64,000 nucleotides of DNA. Source: Cupriavidus pinatubonensis. Lineage in GTDB: Bacteria > Pseudomonadota > Gammaproteobacteria > Burkholderiales > Burkholderiaceae. Where the stretch lies: assembly GCF_019602855.1 (NCBI RefSeq), contig NZ_CP080767.1, positions 310,001 to 374,000 of the forward strand. The letters are read 5' to 3'. The notes under the pieces are model-generated. The model worked only from the letters and a program-made list of their open reading frames with translations. It was not told the origin of the DNA and ran no database searches. Shown here one piece after another: positions 55,872 through 64,000 of this stretch. The position numbers and the translations under genes are program-made. How positions within the stretch are numbered: the first letter of the stretch is position 1; the number at the start of each line of letters is the position of its first letter.

Positions 55872-56471
55872 TCAGCGCGCCACAGTGTGAAGTTGCGCCA
55901 TGGCGCGTTCCGCATCGCCGCGGGCCAGCAGGCCGAGCGGATCGATGCTACGGTCGATCGCTTCGTCGATCGCCTGCTGTTCTTCCTTGCGCGGTGGCTT
56001 GAGCACGAAGTTGACGACATCCTCGCGCCCGGCGCCGGCACCGCCGGGCAGGTTGCGCGGATGACCGACGCCCAGGCGCAGACGCCAGAACTCCTGCGTG
56101 GTCAGGTGGGCGGCAATGTCCTTCAGGCCATTGTGGCCGCCCGCGCCGCCGCCGCGCTTGAGCTTGGCCGCGCCCGGGGGCAGATCCATTTCGTCATGCG
56201 CGACGACGATTTCGTCGGGCAGAATCTTGTAGAAGCGGGCCAGCGATACCACGGCCAAGCCGGACCGGTTCATGAACGTGGAGGGCTTGAGCAGCCAGAT
56301 GTCCTGGTCCCACAGGCGCGCGCGCCCGGCCAGGCCGTGGAAACGGCCTTCCACCCGCAGCGTGGTGCCGCCCATGCGGGCAAGCTGGTCCACGAGCCAG
56401 AAGCCGGCGTTGTGGCGGGTGGCCTCGTATTCCGCTCCGGGATTGCCGAGACCGACGATGAGCTTGATCAT
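55872..56471 (-). CDS. pth: Peptidyl-tRNA hydrolase
   Basis: A 199-residue Pth. [31 protein letters not shown] includes Asn and catalytic His20, and [13 protein letters not shown] and HDEMDLPPG are later motifs. It frees tRNA from stalled peptidyl-tRNA. It lies after rplY on the same strand, a common order (rplY-pth). The start is the ATG at 56471. Confidence 0.95.
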   Translation of the reverse strand: MIKLIVGLGNPGAEYEATRHNAGFWLVDQLARMGGTTLRVEGRFHGLAGRARLWDQDIWLLKPSTFMNRSGLAVVSLARFYKILPDEIVVAHDEMDLPPGAAKLKRGGGAGGHNGLKDIAAHLTTQEFWRLRLGVGHPRNLPGGAGAGREDVVNFVLKPPRKEEQQAIDEAIDRSIDPLGLLARGDAERAMAQLHTVAR

Positions 56472-56532
56472 GCGATGAACAGGGTTGGTTGGCGGCAGCG
56501 TTGCTGTCGTCCGCAGGCGCAAAGCATACGCC

Positions 56533-56566
56533 AAAAAAAACCGCCGGCATGACCGGCGGTTTTTTC
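56533..56566 (-). terminator. Intrinsic terminator after rplY
   Basis: AAAACCGCCGG / CCGGCGGTTTT with a 5-base loop and long A/T runs. A second palindrome, CTTGCGGCC-A-GGCCGCAAG (56569-56587), lies just before it, right after rplY. Confidence 0.9.
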
Positions 56567-56606
56567 GTCTTGCGGCCAGGCCGCAAGACTAATGCTGCGT
56601 GGCAGC

Positions 56607-57218
56607 TTAGGCAGCCGGCGTTTCGCCTTCGCCTTCGCCTTCGGCGGCCGAAGCGGCACCAGCCGGCAGCGAGATGCTGGCGATGGCCGGGTTTTCGTCG
56701 CCGTGGGTCACGACGGTCACGCCCTTCGGCAGCCTCAGATCAGCCAGGTGCAGGGTCTGGCCCACTTCCATGTTGCCAACGTCCACTTCGATGAACTCGG
56801 GCAGGTCGGCCGGCAGGCACGACACTTCCAGGTCGTTCACGATGTGGTTGACCAAGCCGTGGCCCAGCTTCACGCCAGGAGCGGTTTCCTGGTTCATGAA
56901 GTGCAGGGGCACCTTGACGTGGATCTTGTCATTGGCCGACACGCGCTGGAAATCGACGTGCAGAACCAGCGGCTTGAACGGGTGCATCTGAAATGCACGC
57001 AGCAGCGCCTTTTCCGACTTCCCGGCGACTTCCAGGTCCAGGATCGACGAGTGGAAGGCTTCCTTCTTCAGGGCGTGCCACAGCGCGTTGTGATCCAGTT
57101 CGATCATCTTCGGATCGGCGGCGCCGCCGTAGATGATGCCAGGGGTCTTGCCCGAATTGCGCAGGCGGCGGCTCGCACCCGTACCCTGTACGCTACGCTC
57201 GAAAGCGACTACTTTCAT
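56607..57218 (-). CDS. rplY: 50S ribosomal protein L25/general stress protein Ctc
   Basis: A 203-residue L25 of the long Ctc type. The N-terminal 95 residues bind 5S rRNA ([27 protein letters not shown]), and a second TL5-like beta domain follows. The end is Gly/Glu/Ala-rich. Start at 57218. prs lies 132 bases upstream, and pth downstream. Confidence 0.94.
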   Translation of the reverse strand: MKVVAFERSVQGTGASRRLRNSGKTPGIIYGGAADPKMIELDHNALWHALKKEAFHSSILDLEVAGKSEKALLRAFQMHPFKPLVLHVDFQRVSANDKIHVKVPLHFMNQETAPGVKLGHGLVNHIVNDLEVSCLPADLPEFIEVDVGNMEVGQTLHLADLRLPKGVTVVTHGDENPAIASISLPAGAASAAEGEGEGETPAA

Positions 57219-57350
57219 GATGACTCCAAAGTAAGAAGGCCGTCCGCGACCAGACAGCCTTGTTGTGGCGCATGTAAAATGCATGCGCCGGTCACATCAC
57301 GCTGATTGTGGGACACACCCGCTATCAGCGCAGCAAAGCTCTAAATTCTA

Positions 57351-58304
57351 TCAGGAACCAGCAAACAGCGACATGATCGAGTCGCCCTTGACGATACGGG
57401 TGAAGGTCTCGGCCAGCAGCGGAGCGGTCGACAACTGACGGATCTTGCCGCACTTGGCTGCCTCTTCCGACAGGGGGATGGTGTCGCACACCACCACTTC
57501 GTCGAGCGCCGAGTCCGCAATGCGGGCAGCCGCGCCGCCGGACAGCACCGGGTGCGTGCAGTAGGCGAAGACCTTCTGCGCGCCGCGCTCCTTCAGCACC
57601 TGGGCCGCCTTGCACAGCGTGCCGCCGGTGTCGATCATGTCGTCCATGATCACGCAGTTGCGGCCGTCGACTTCACCGATGATGTTCATCACTTCGGCCA
57701 CGTTGGCCTTCGGACGACGCTTGTCGATGATCGCCAGGTCGCAGTTCAGCTCCTTGGCCAGCGCACGGGCACGAACCACGCCGCCGACGTCCGGCGACAC
57801 GACCAGCAGGTTGCCGTAGTTCTTCTCGCGCAGGTCGCCCAGCAGTACCGGGGATGCGTAGATGTTGTCGACGGGGATATCGAAGAAGCCCTGGATCTGG
57901 TCAGCGTGCAGGTCCATGGTCAGGACGCGCTCCACGCCGGCGACTTCCAGCATGTTGGCCACAACCTTGGCCGAGATCGCCACGCGTGCGGAACGCGGGC
58001 GGCGGTCCTGGCGGGCGTAGCCGAAATAGGGCATTGCGGCAGTGATGCTGCGTGCCGAAGCGCGCTTGAGCGCATCGACCATCACCATCAGTTCCATCAG
58101 GTTGTCGTTGGTCGGCGCGCAGGTGGACTGCAACACGATGACGTGCTTGCCGCGAACGTTTTCCTGGATTTCGACCTGAACTTCTCCGTCGGAGAAACGG
58201 CCTACGAGCGCCTTACCCAGCGGAATGCCGAGGTGCTGTACAACAGCCTCCGCGAGTTTGGGGTTGGCGTTGCCGGTAAATACCATCAAGCCTTCGCTGC
58301 TCAT
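57351..58304 (-). CDS. prs: Ribose-phosphate pyrophosphokinase
   Basis: A 317-residue PRPP synthase. [16 protein letters not shown], the flexible catalytic loop with [16 protein letters not shown], and PRPP loop [15 protein letters not shown] (about 220-234) are present. It makes PRPP from ribose 5-phosphate and ATP for nucleotides, His and Trp. I use the ATG at 58304; a GTG three codons earlier is possible. tRNA-Gln lies upstream. Confidence 0.95.
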   Translation of the reverse strand: MSSEGLMVFTGNANPKLAEAVVQHLGIPLGKALVGRFSDGEVQVEIQENVRGKHVIVLQSTCAPTNDNLMELMVMVDALKRASARSITAAMPYFGYARQDRRPRSARVAISAKVVANMLEVAGVERVLTMDLHADQIQGFFDIPVDNIYASPVLLGDLREKNYGNLLVVSPDVGGVVRARALAKELNCDLAIIDKRRPKANVAEVMNIIGEVDGRNCVIMDDMIDTGGTLCKAAQVLKERGAQKVFAYCTHPVLSGGAAARIADSALDEVVVCDTIPLSEEAAKCGKIRQLSTAPLLAETFTRIVKGDSIMSLFAGS

Positions 58305-58398
58305 TCGGGGCACCTGTCTTGCTGCTGGGGGAGCTTGGCGTCACCGGCAAAAACCGGTGACTGATACTGAGTGTCGTAACGACACTATAGGAATGTAA

Positions 58399-58475
58399 TG
58401 GCAGGGGAAGAAGGATTCGAACCTTCGAATGCCGGAATCAAAATCCGGTGCCTTGACCAACTTGGCGACTCCCCT
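58399..58475 (-). tRNA. tRNA-Gln (TTG anticodon)
   Basis: Minus-strand cloverleaf of 77 bases with encoded CCA. The acceptor stem pairs AGGGGAG with TTCCCCT (one G-T), and the anticodon arm CCGGA-TTTTGAT-TCCGG gives TTG, reading Gln CAA and CAG. The T arm GAAGGTTCGAATCCTTC is standard. SelU in this window acts on the wobble U of such Gln tRNAs. It lies between prs and ispE. Confidence 0.96.
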
Positions 58476-58534
58476 ACACAACCTTGCCGTTCTTCGTGGT
58501 ACCTGACTGCCGTACCGCGCCGAACGATAACTTG

Positions 58535-59425
58535 CTATGCGAACGCTGCGAGCGGGTGACGTGCCAGACTGCGCACACACCTGCCATCCCACTCGGGAGG
58601 CAACCGCTTCAGAACCTGCTGCGCCTTCTGCTCGTCGGGAAAACGTGCAAACACGCAGGCTCCGGAGCCGGTCATCCTTGCATGCTGATTAAACTGCTTC
58701 AGCCATTCAAGGGCTCGGGCAACTTCGCCGAACTTCGCTGTTGCTATCGCTTCCAGGTCGTTGCGACCGAAAGAGAATTTGTTTGTGCAAGCAGCGAAGA
58801 CCGCAATTATGGAGAGGGGCGTGTCCCTTGTCAAGCACTCGTCCGAAAAAATTTCTGCGGTCGGCACATGTTGTTTCGGATGGACGATCACGAACCAGCT
58901 GTCCGGCAAGTCGACGGCAGTCAGTTCCTCGCCAATGCCCTCGGCGAACGCGTTCTCGCCGAACACGAACACGGGCACGTCGGCACCCAGCGCCAGCCCG
59001 ATCCGCATGAGTTCGGCGCGCGGCAGGCCCAGGCCCCACAGGTGGTTCAGCGCGAGCAGCGTCGTGGCGGCGTCGGACGAGCCGCCGCCGATGCCGCCGC
59101 CCATCGGCAGGATCTTGTCGATCGCGATATCGGCACCGAAGCGCGTGCCCGTGGCCTGCTGCAACGCGCGCGCGGCACGCACGATCAGGTCGGTCTCCGC
59201 CGGTACGCCCGGGATGTCGGTGGTGCGCGTCACGACGCCGTCATCGCGGCGGCGGAAATGCAGCGTGTCGCACCAGTCCACGAGCTGGAATACCGTCTGC
59301 AGCATGTGGTAGCCGTCCGGGCGCCGGCCCGTGACGTGCAGGAACAGGTTGAGCTTGGCTGGCGCGGGGCAGTCGCGCAGTTCCGGTGGCGGCAGGGTGG
59401 GTGCCGCGGTCAAGGCTGCGGTCAA
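58535..59425 (-). CDS. ispE: 4-diphosphocytidyl-2-C-methyl-D-erythritol kinase
   Basis: A 296-residue GHMP kinase. [20 protein letters not shown] and the ATP loop [14 protein letters not shown] (about 107-120) identify IspE, the fourth step of the non-mevalonate isoprenoid pathway. No ATG is available near the start. A TTG at 59425 overlaps the lolB stop (TTGA) and GGAGG lies 7 bases before it (59437-59433), inside lolB, so I use TTG. Translation is likely coupled to lolB. Confidence 0.92.
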
Positions 59426-60045
59426 GGCGCTTCCTCCGGATCGATCACGAGCTTCACGGCCAGCGGCGTGGGGCCGCCTTCGCGTTCCAGGTCGATGCGG
59501 CGCGGCCGCGGGGCGGGCGCTTGCGAAGCCGATGGCACTTCCTGCCAGGCCACGTAGCGCACGCTCCAGCCGTCCTGGGCGAGTGTGGCAAGTCGACCCT
59601 CGGTGTCACGCGTGGATTTCGCCGGTCGGCCTGGTGCGGGCCGACCGTGCAGCCAGTCGCGCATGCCAGCCACGGGCAGCGCGAAGCCGAGCGCTTCCTC
59701 AAGCAAGCTGTCGACTTCGGGCGCATTGCGCGGCGGCTTGTTAGGCAGGTCGAGCGTCGCGCCCGATGGCGTGGCCGTGACCACGGCCAGTGTCTGGCCC
59801 AGCGGCGACAGCAGGTCGAGCCGTACGTTGCGGCCCTGTTCTTCCCAACGGAAGCTGCCTTGCACGCCTTCGTCGCGCCCGTAGCGGACATAGTTGGCCG
59901 AGAAGCGGCCCGTGTAGTGCCGGCTGGCGGAGCCTTCACCGGCATCGAAGCCGCGCGAGGGCGCAACGCTGGCGCAGGCCGCCAGCAGCAGGGGCGCGCC
60001 AAGGCAAAGCAGAGCCAGGCGGCGGGATCGGTTCATGGTCGGCAT
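59422..60045 (-). CDS. lolB: Outer-membrane lipoprotein insertion protein LolB
   Basis: A 207-residue LolB. A lipoprotein signal (lipobox LAAC, about 21-24) is followed by the LolB barrel, with [29 protein letters not shown] and WLHGRPAPG as family segments. It receives lipoproteins from LolA at the outer membrane. The last bases overlap ispE. Two starts, 60045 and 60036, are close; the signal begins near MNRSRR. Confidence 0.9.
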
Positions 60046-60057
60046 TCAGGAAAGCGC

Positions 60058-60114
60058 GCCGCCCCAGCGGGGCGGCTCGTTATGGATGCGGGGCCCGTTC
60101 ACCGGAACGGGCCC
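60058..60114. other. Two hairpins between the TPR gene and lolB
   Basis: GCCGCCCC-AGC-GGGGCGGC (60058-60076) and GGGCCCGTTC-ACCG-GAACGGGCCC (60091-60114) are both perfect. No T run follows on the minus strand, so they may only slow or partly end transcription from the TPR gene into lolB. Confidence 0.6.
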
Positions 60115-60118
60115 GGGC

Positions 60119-61969
60119 TTACTTGGACAGCAGGACGTTGTAGCGGCGCAGCGTGTCGACGAGGGTCTCGTTGTCCGGCTCGATCTTGGCGGCTTCCGTC
60201 CAGGTCTTGCGCGCTTCTTCGCGCTCGCCGAGCTGCCACAGTACCTCGCCCAGATGCGCGCCGATCTCGGCTTCGGGGGCCTTGGCGTACGCGTTCTTGA
60301 GCAGGTCAGCAGCTGGCTGCAACTCACCCATGCGGTATTTCACCCAGGCCAGGCTGTCCATGATGTAAGGATCATCGGGCCCCAGTTCCGAAGCACGTTC
60401 GAGCAGTTTGCGCGCTTCGGGCAGGCGGACATTGCGATCGGCCAGCGAATAGCCGAGCGCGTTGTACCCCTGCTTCTGCTCCGGCTGCAGCGCAATCACG
60501 CGGCGCAAGCCTTGTTCCATCCTGTCGTAGCGCTTCTGCCGCTCGTCGAGCATGGCAAGTTCGTAGATCCAGTCGGCGTTGTCCGGCTCGGCCGATACGC
60601 GTTCGTCGAGCGCCTTGCGCGCGCGGTCGTAGGCCTTGGTCTCCATCAGCGTGGCGATCTCGGCCTGGCGGATGGCGGTCATGCGCTGCGTGCGTTGCGC
60701 CGGATCGGGGATGTCCTCGGCATCGCTGAGCATGTCGCCGAAGATGGCCTGCGCGTCGTCGAGCTTGCCCATGCGTGCGAGTAACTGTGCGCGCTTGGCT
60801 GCAGCCGCCGGTGCCAGGCGGCTATCCTCGATGCGCTCGAGCCACTGGATCGCGCCGGCGTAGTCCTTGCGCTCCTCGGCAATCTGCGCGAGGTACTGGA
60901 AGGCGATGTCCGGATTGGCGGTCGGCACCTTCGCGGCGAGCTGCAGGTATTCCTTCAGGTACTGTTCGGCCTCGCCGTACTCCTTGGCCTGAAGGCTGGT
61001 CAGCCCCAGTGCGAGCGGTACGCGCGGATCGGCGGGCGCCACCTTGCGCAGCGTTTCGAATTCCTGGCGCGCTGCGGGCATGTCATTGCGCATCAGGTAC
61101 AGGCGCGCGAGCGTGATATGTCCGTTGACGGAACGCGGCGACTTGTCCAGGAAACGGCGCAGGCCCGCGATGGCTTTGTCGGGCTCTTCTTCGGCGCGCA
61201 GTTCCGCCACCATCAGCGCAGCCGGTTCAAAGTCGGGACGCAGGCGCAGCGCTTCGTCGAGCGCCGACAGTGCGCCAGGCGTGTTGCCGGCGATTTCCTG
61301 CGCGCGGGCAATCGCAAGGTGCGTCTCGGGCAGGCGCGTGTCGTCGCGGGTCAGGTCCTGCAGCAGGGTGGCCGCGCCGGCCGGGTCGCTCGTGCGCGAC
61401 ATCTGCTGCTGCAGTTGGAGGATGCTCTCGCCGCGGTGGTTGGCGGGTACGCTCGACAGTTGCTGCGACAGCAGCGGCCGGGCCTCGCTCCAGCGGCCGT
61501 TGAGTACGAGCAGCGTGGAGAGGACCTGCCGCGCCGCCGGCGAAGCCGGCGCGATATCGGCCCACAGCCGCGCGGCGTCGAGCGCCTGCTGCGGAATGCG
61601 CGCGTTGAACGCAATCTCGGTCGCACGCTGCGCAAAGCGCGGGTCGCGCGTGGTGCGCGCCAGTTCGACGTAGGTGCGGTAGGCCGGCCCGACCAGCCCC
61701 CGTTGCAGCGAGATCTCGGCCGCCATCACGCGGTACAGGATATCGCTGGTCAGCGGAACGCTGGGCAGGGTCACACCGGCAGGCGCTGTGTCGGGCTGTG
61801 CGGACGCGGCATGGACGGTACCGGCCGCGGCAATCGCCAGGCAGGCGGCCGCGGCCAGGGATCGGATGTGGCGCCCGGTGCGGGAAACTGGCGCCGCGAA
61901 CATGCCTGGGCGGACAGTGATGGCCTTCGCGGCGGGTCTGGCAACAGGATCCGGAAAAAAGTCCGACAT
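60119..61969 (-). CDS. Secreted tetratricopeptide-repeat protein
   Basis: A 616-residue TPR protein. A signal-like segment (about 35-55) is followed by many helix-turn-helix repeats, for example LARTTRDPRFAQRATEIAFNARI and AIARAQEIAGNTPGALSALDEALRLRPD, and it ends with ALGYSLADRN and WKTWTEAAKIEPDN-like units. This protein lies next to lolB and mutM in many Burkholderiales. It probably mediates protein contacts in the periplasm; partners are unknown. The start is the ATG at 61969. The open frame continues much further upstream, but only over the mutM region. Confidence 0.85.
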   Translation of the reverse strand: MSDFFPDPVARPAAKAITVRPGMFAAPVSRTGRHIRSLAAAACLAIAAAGTVHAASAQPDTAPAGVTLPSVPLTSDILYRVMAAEISLQRGLVGPAYRTYVELARTTRDPRFAQRATEIAFNARIPQQALDAARLWADIAPASPAARQVLSTLLVLNGRWSEARPLLSQQLSSVPANHRGESILQLQQQMSRTSDPAGAATLLQDLTRDDTRLPETHLAIARAQEIAGNTPGALSALDEALRLRPDFEPAALMVAELRAEEEPDKAIAGLRRFLDKSPRSVNGHITLARLYLMRNDMPAARQEFETLRKVAPADPRVPLALGLTSLQAKEYGEAEQYLKEYLQLAAKVPTANPDIAFQYLAQIAEERKDYAGAIQWLERIEDSRLAPAAAAKRAQLLARMGKLDDAQAIFGDMLSDAEDIPDPAQRTQRMTAIRQAEIATLMETKAYDRARKALDERVSAEPDNADWIYELAMLDERQKRYDRMEQGLRRVIALQPEQKQGYNALGYSLADRNVRLPEARKLLERASELGPDDPYIMDSLAWVKYRMGELQPAADLLKNAYAKAPEAEIGAHLGEVLWQLGEREEARKTWTEAAKIEPDNETLVDTLRRYNVLLSK

Positions 61970-62108
61970 GTGATGATTGCTCCGGCGCTCGCAGGCGTTC
62001 GAATGATAGGGGCATTGTAGCGTGCCGCTACAATGCGCTGCTTGCCGGCGCGGCCAGTCTGGCACGGTCCCGGCAGGAATTTGGAGCGGTAACCAACGGA
62101 GAGGTTCG

Positions 62109-62963
62109 ATGCCTGAATTGCCGGAGGTCGAAGTGACCCGGCGCGGCCTGCTGCCGCATGTGGTGGGGCGGCGTATTGCCGACGTAACGGTGCGCCACCG
62201 CGGCCTGCGCTGGCCGGTCGAGGACGACCTGGAGGCGCGCCTTGCCGGCCGCCTGGTTAGGCGGATCGAGCGGCGCGGCAAATACCTGCTGCTCGAGTGC
62301 GTCGATGAAGCCACCGACGACGCCGGCTGGCTGCTGGTCCACCTCGGCATGACCGGAACGCTGCGCGTGCTGCCCGACGCGCCGCCGGCCGGCGCCCACG
62401 ACCACCTGGATCTCGTGCTGGACGACGCCGGCGGCAGCCGCATTGTGCTGCGCTTTCGCGATCCGCGCCGCTTCGGCGCCGTGCTGTGGAGCCCGCTGAG
62501 CGAAGCCATGCTGCCCGGGCACCCGCTGCTGCGCGGCCTGGGCATTGAGCCGTTCGATTCGCATTTCGACGGCAGCTGGCTGCATCGCCATACGCGGGGC
62601 CGTTCCGCGGCGATCAAGACCGTACTGCTGGCCGGCAATATCGTCGTCGGGGTCGGCAACATCTACGCTTCTGAAAGCCTCTTCCGCGCCGGCATCCGCC
62701 CGACAACGCCGGCTGGCCGGCTGAGCCTGGCGCGCTGCGAGCGGCTGGCGCAGTCCGTGCGCGAAACCCTGGCGCAAGCCATCGAGCGGGGCGGCAGCAC
62801 GCTGCGCGACTTTGTCGGCAGTGACGGCGCCAGCGGCTATTTCCAGCTCGAATGCTTCGTCTACGACCGCGCCGGAGAGCCCTGCAAGGTTTGCGGCACG
62901 CCGGTGCGGCAGATTGTCCAGGGCCAGCGCTCGACCTTCTACTGCACGCACTGCCAGCACTGA
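62109..62963 (+). CDS. mutM: Formamidopyrimidine-DNA glycosylase
   Basis: A 284-residue Fpg/MutM. The mature N-terminus PELPEVE (after Met) is catalytic (Pro2, Glu3), the helix-turn-helix [16 protein letters not shown] is conserved, and the zinc finger CKVCG...CTHC closes the protein. It removes 8-oxoguanine from DNA. Divergent from the TPR gene. AGAGG precedes the ATG at 62109. Confidence 0.95.
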   Translation: MPELPEVEVTRRGLLPHVVGRRIADVTVRHRGLRWPVEDDLEARLAGRLVRRIERRGKYLLLECVDEATDDAGWLLVHLGMTGTLRVLPDAPPAGAHDHLDLVLDDAGGSRIVLRFRDPRRFGAVLWSPLSEAMLPGHPLLRGLGIEPFDSHFDGSWLHRHTRGRSAAIKTVLLAGNIVVGVGNIYASESLFRAGIRPTTPAGRLSLARCERLAQSVRETLAQAIERGGSTLRDFVGSDGASGYFQLECFVYDRAGEPCKVCGTPVRQIVQGQRSTFYCTHCQH

Positions 62964-63184
62964 AGCGGGGCGCACGGGTGGGCACTGGCGTTCACTGGGC
63001 GCCATGTCGATGGCTGGGCGCAACACTCGGCCTGGCAAGGGGCGCGAATTCCACAAAAGCGCCACAAAAGCACCCCAGAAACCTGTATCTTGTGCGCAGT
63101 CATAAAAAGTTACAAAAACACGCCGAAGTCCAGAATCGGCACTTGCGCCAGTTTGCCGGACACGAACCCAGCCGAACCGCCGCC

Positions 63185-64000
63185 ATGACAACGCTCACCC
63201 ACCAATTTGAACAATACGGTGCCTGGAGAACCGGGGTACTCCAGTCGCTGGCCGAATTCCAGTCGTGGCTGCAGCAGCACGACCTCTACGATGCGACGGC
63301 CGACGAGCGCGTGCAGCGCATCCAGAGCGTGCTGCGCAGCGACCGGCTCAAGGTCGCCTTCATTGCCGAGTTTTCGCGCGGGAAGAGCGAACTGATCAAC
63401 GCGATCTTCTTCGCCGACTACGGCCGCCGCATCCTGCCGTCGTCGGCAGGGCGCACGACAATGTGCCCGACCGAGCTGCGCTACGACGAGAGCGAACCGC
63501 CGAGCATCCGCCTGCTGCCGATCGAAACCCGGCTGCAGGAGGCCTCGACAGCGGATTTCCTCGAAGCCGGCACGTCTGCCTCGCACTGGCATTCGGTGCC
63601 GCTGGACCCGTCGTCGCCCGAGGGCATGCTCGAAGCATTCCAGCACGTGGTAGAGACCATCCGCGTGACGCCGGCCCAGGCCGAAACGCTGGGCCTGTAT
63701 CACGAGGAAGATCCCGACGCCGCCTATGCGGTCGATGCCGAAGGCATGGTCGAGATCTCGCGCTGGCGCCATGCGGTCATCAATTTCCCGCACCCGCTCT
63801 TGCGCCAGGGTCTTGTGATCCTCGACACGCCCGGGCTGAACGCCATCGGTACCGAACCTGAACTGACGCTGCGCCTGATCCCGGACGCCCATGTGGTGGT
63901 GTTCGTGCTGGCCGCCGACGCCGGCGTGACCAAGAGCGACCTCGAGCTCTGGCGCGGCCATGTGGGCGCCGGCCATCGCCGTGGCTGTCTGGCTGTGCTC
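63185..64000 (+). CDS. Dynamin-like GTPase (partial, runs off the window)
   Basis: 272 codons from the ATG at 63185 run open to the last base, so the gene is cut by the window edge. The P-loop FSRGKS (63-68, where AEFSRGKS replaces the usual GEFSRGKS), the G2 region around SSAGRTTMCPT and the G3 motif DTPG (214-217) define a dynamin-family GTPase. The sequence breaks off before the NKxD motif. These proteins remodel membranes or chromosomes. It lies after mutM and no stop codon is present in the window. Confidence 0.85.
   Translation, partial: MTTLTHQFEQYGAWRTGVLQSLAEFQSWLQQHDLYDATADERVQRIQSVLRSDRLKVAFIAEFSRGKSELINAIFFADYGRRILPSSAGRTTMCPTELRYDESEPPSIRLLPIETRLQEASTADFLEAGTSASHWHSVPLDPSSPEGMLEAFQHVVETIRVTPAQAETLGLYHEEDPDAAYAVDAEGMVEISRWRHAVINFPHPLLRQGLVILDTPGLNAIGTEPELTLRLIPDAHVVVFVLAADAGVTKSDLELWRGHVGAGHRRGCLAVL

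Noticed and set aside
61970..62662. N-terminal extension of the TPR protein into the mutM region
   Set aside because: It is antisense to mutM, has no TPR units, and the signal-like start lies at 61969.

Overview
This is about 64 kb of a high-GC chromosome from a betaproteobacterium, most likely a Cupriavidus/Ralstonia-type Burkholderiales. That assignment rests on gene order and protein family types: a caa3-type oxidase cluster with DUF2244, DUF2970 and DUF2909 small genes, a type III GshA, a PTS made only of EIIA-Man, HPr and EI, and nasT beside a nitrate ABC transporter. No database search was possible. The gene content is almost all core. I see no insertion sequence, prophage, CRISPR array or rRNA. 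There is one tRNA gene.

Layout. 0-8.5 kb: end of a D-Ala-D-Ala carboxypeptidase, ybeD, a REP-like inverted repeat, rlmI, a UvrD/Rep-type helicase, two thioredoxin-fold proteins, a lipoprotein, a LysE exporter, a proline-rich peptide and comM. 8.6-12.1 kb: ubiK, then a nitrogen-control operon (outer-membrane protein, glnK, amtB) behind a consensus sigma-54 promoter. 12.2-17.3 kb: a candidate small RNA, gshA-gshB, and a permease-less PTS (EIIA-Man, HPr, EI). 17.4-20.8 kb: Fur-box bfd and bfr (iron storage and release), then selD-selU (tRNA selenouridine). 20.8-30.2 kb: moeB, C-terminal protease, gpmA, rhodanese, grxC, secB, gpsA, a Bug-type binding protein, trmL, comF and a BioC-like methyltransferase.

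30.3-40.8 kb is a complete cytochrome c oxidase biogenesis cluster: structural subunits II, I and III, CtaG, SURF1, heme A synthase, heme O synthase, two Sco-type proteins and several tiny membrane proteins, one of 43 residues. 40.8-42.9 kb: rpoH with a perfect CIRCE operator upstream, and a pirin. 43-48.2 kb: ybiB and the nitrate transporter nrtD-nrtB-nrtA with its ANTAR regulator nasT. The nrtA leader contains a consensus sigma-54 promoter, two hexaloop hairpins of the ANTAR-target type and a strong terminator, which together look like a complete nitrate-responsive antitermination switch. 48.3-64 kb: FAH-family hydrolase and maleylacetoacetate isomerase, ftsY, a catalytic/non-catalytic M16 peptidase pair, rsmD, coaD, ferredoxin, pth, rplY, prs, tRNA-Gln, ispE, lolB, a TPR protein, mutM and the start of a dynamin-like GTPase that runs off the end.

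The most informative regulatory DNA is between genes: two sigma-54 promoters, the ANTAR leader, the CIRCE element on rpoH, the Fur box on bfd, and a possible anti-Shine-Dalgarno small RNA after amtB.
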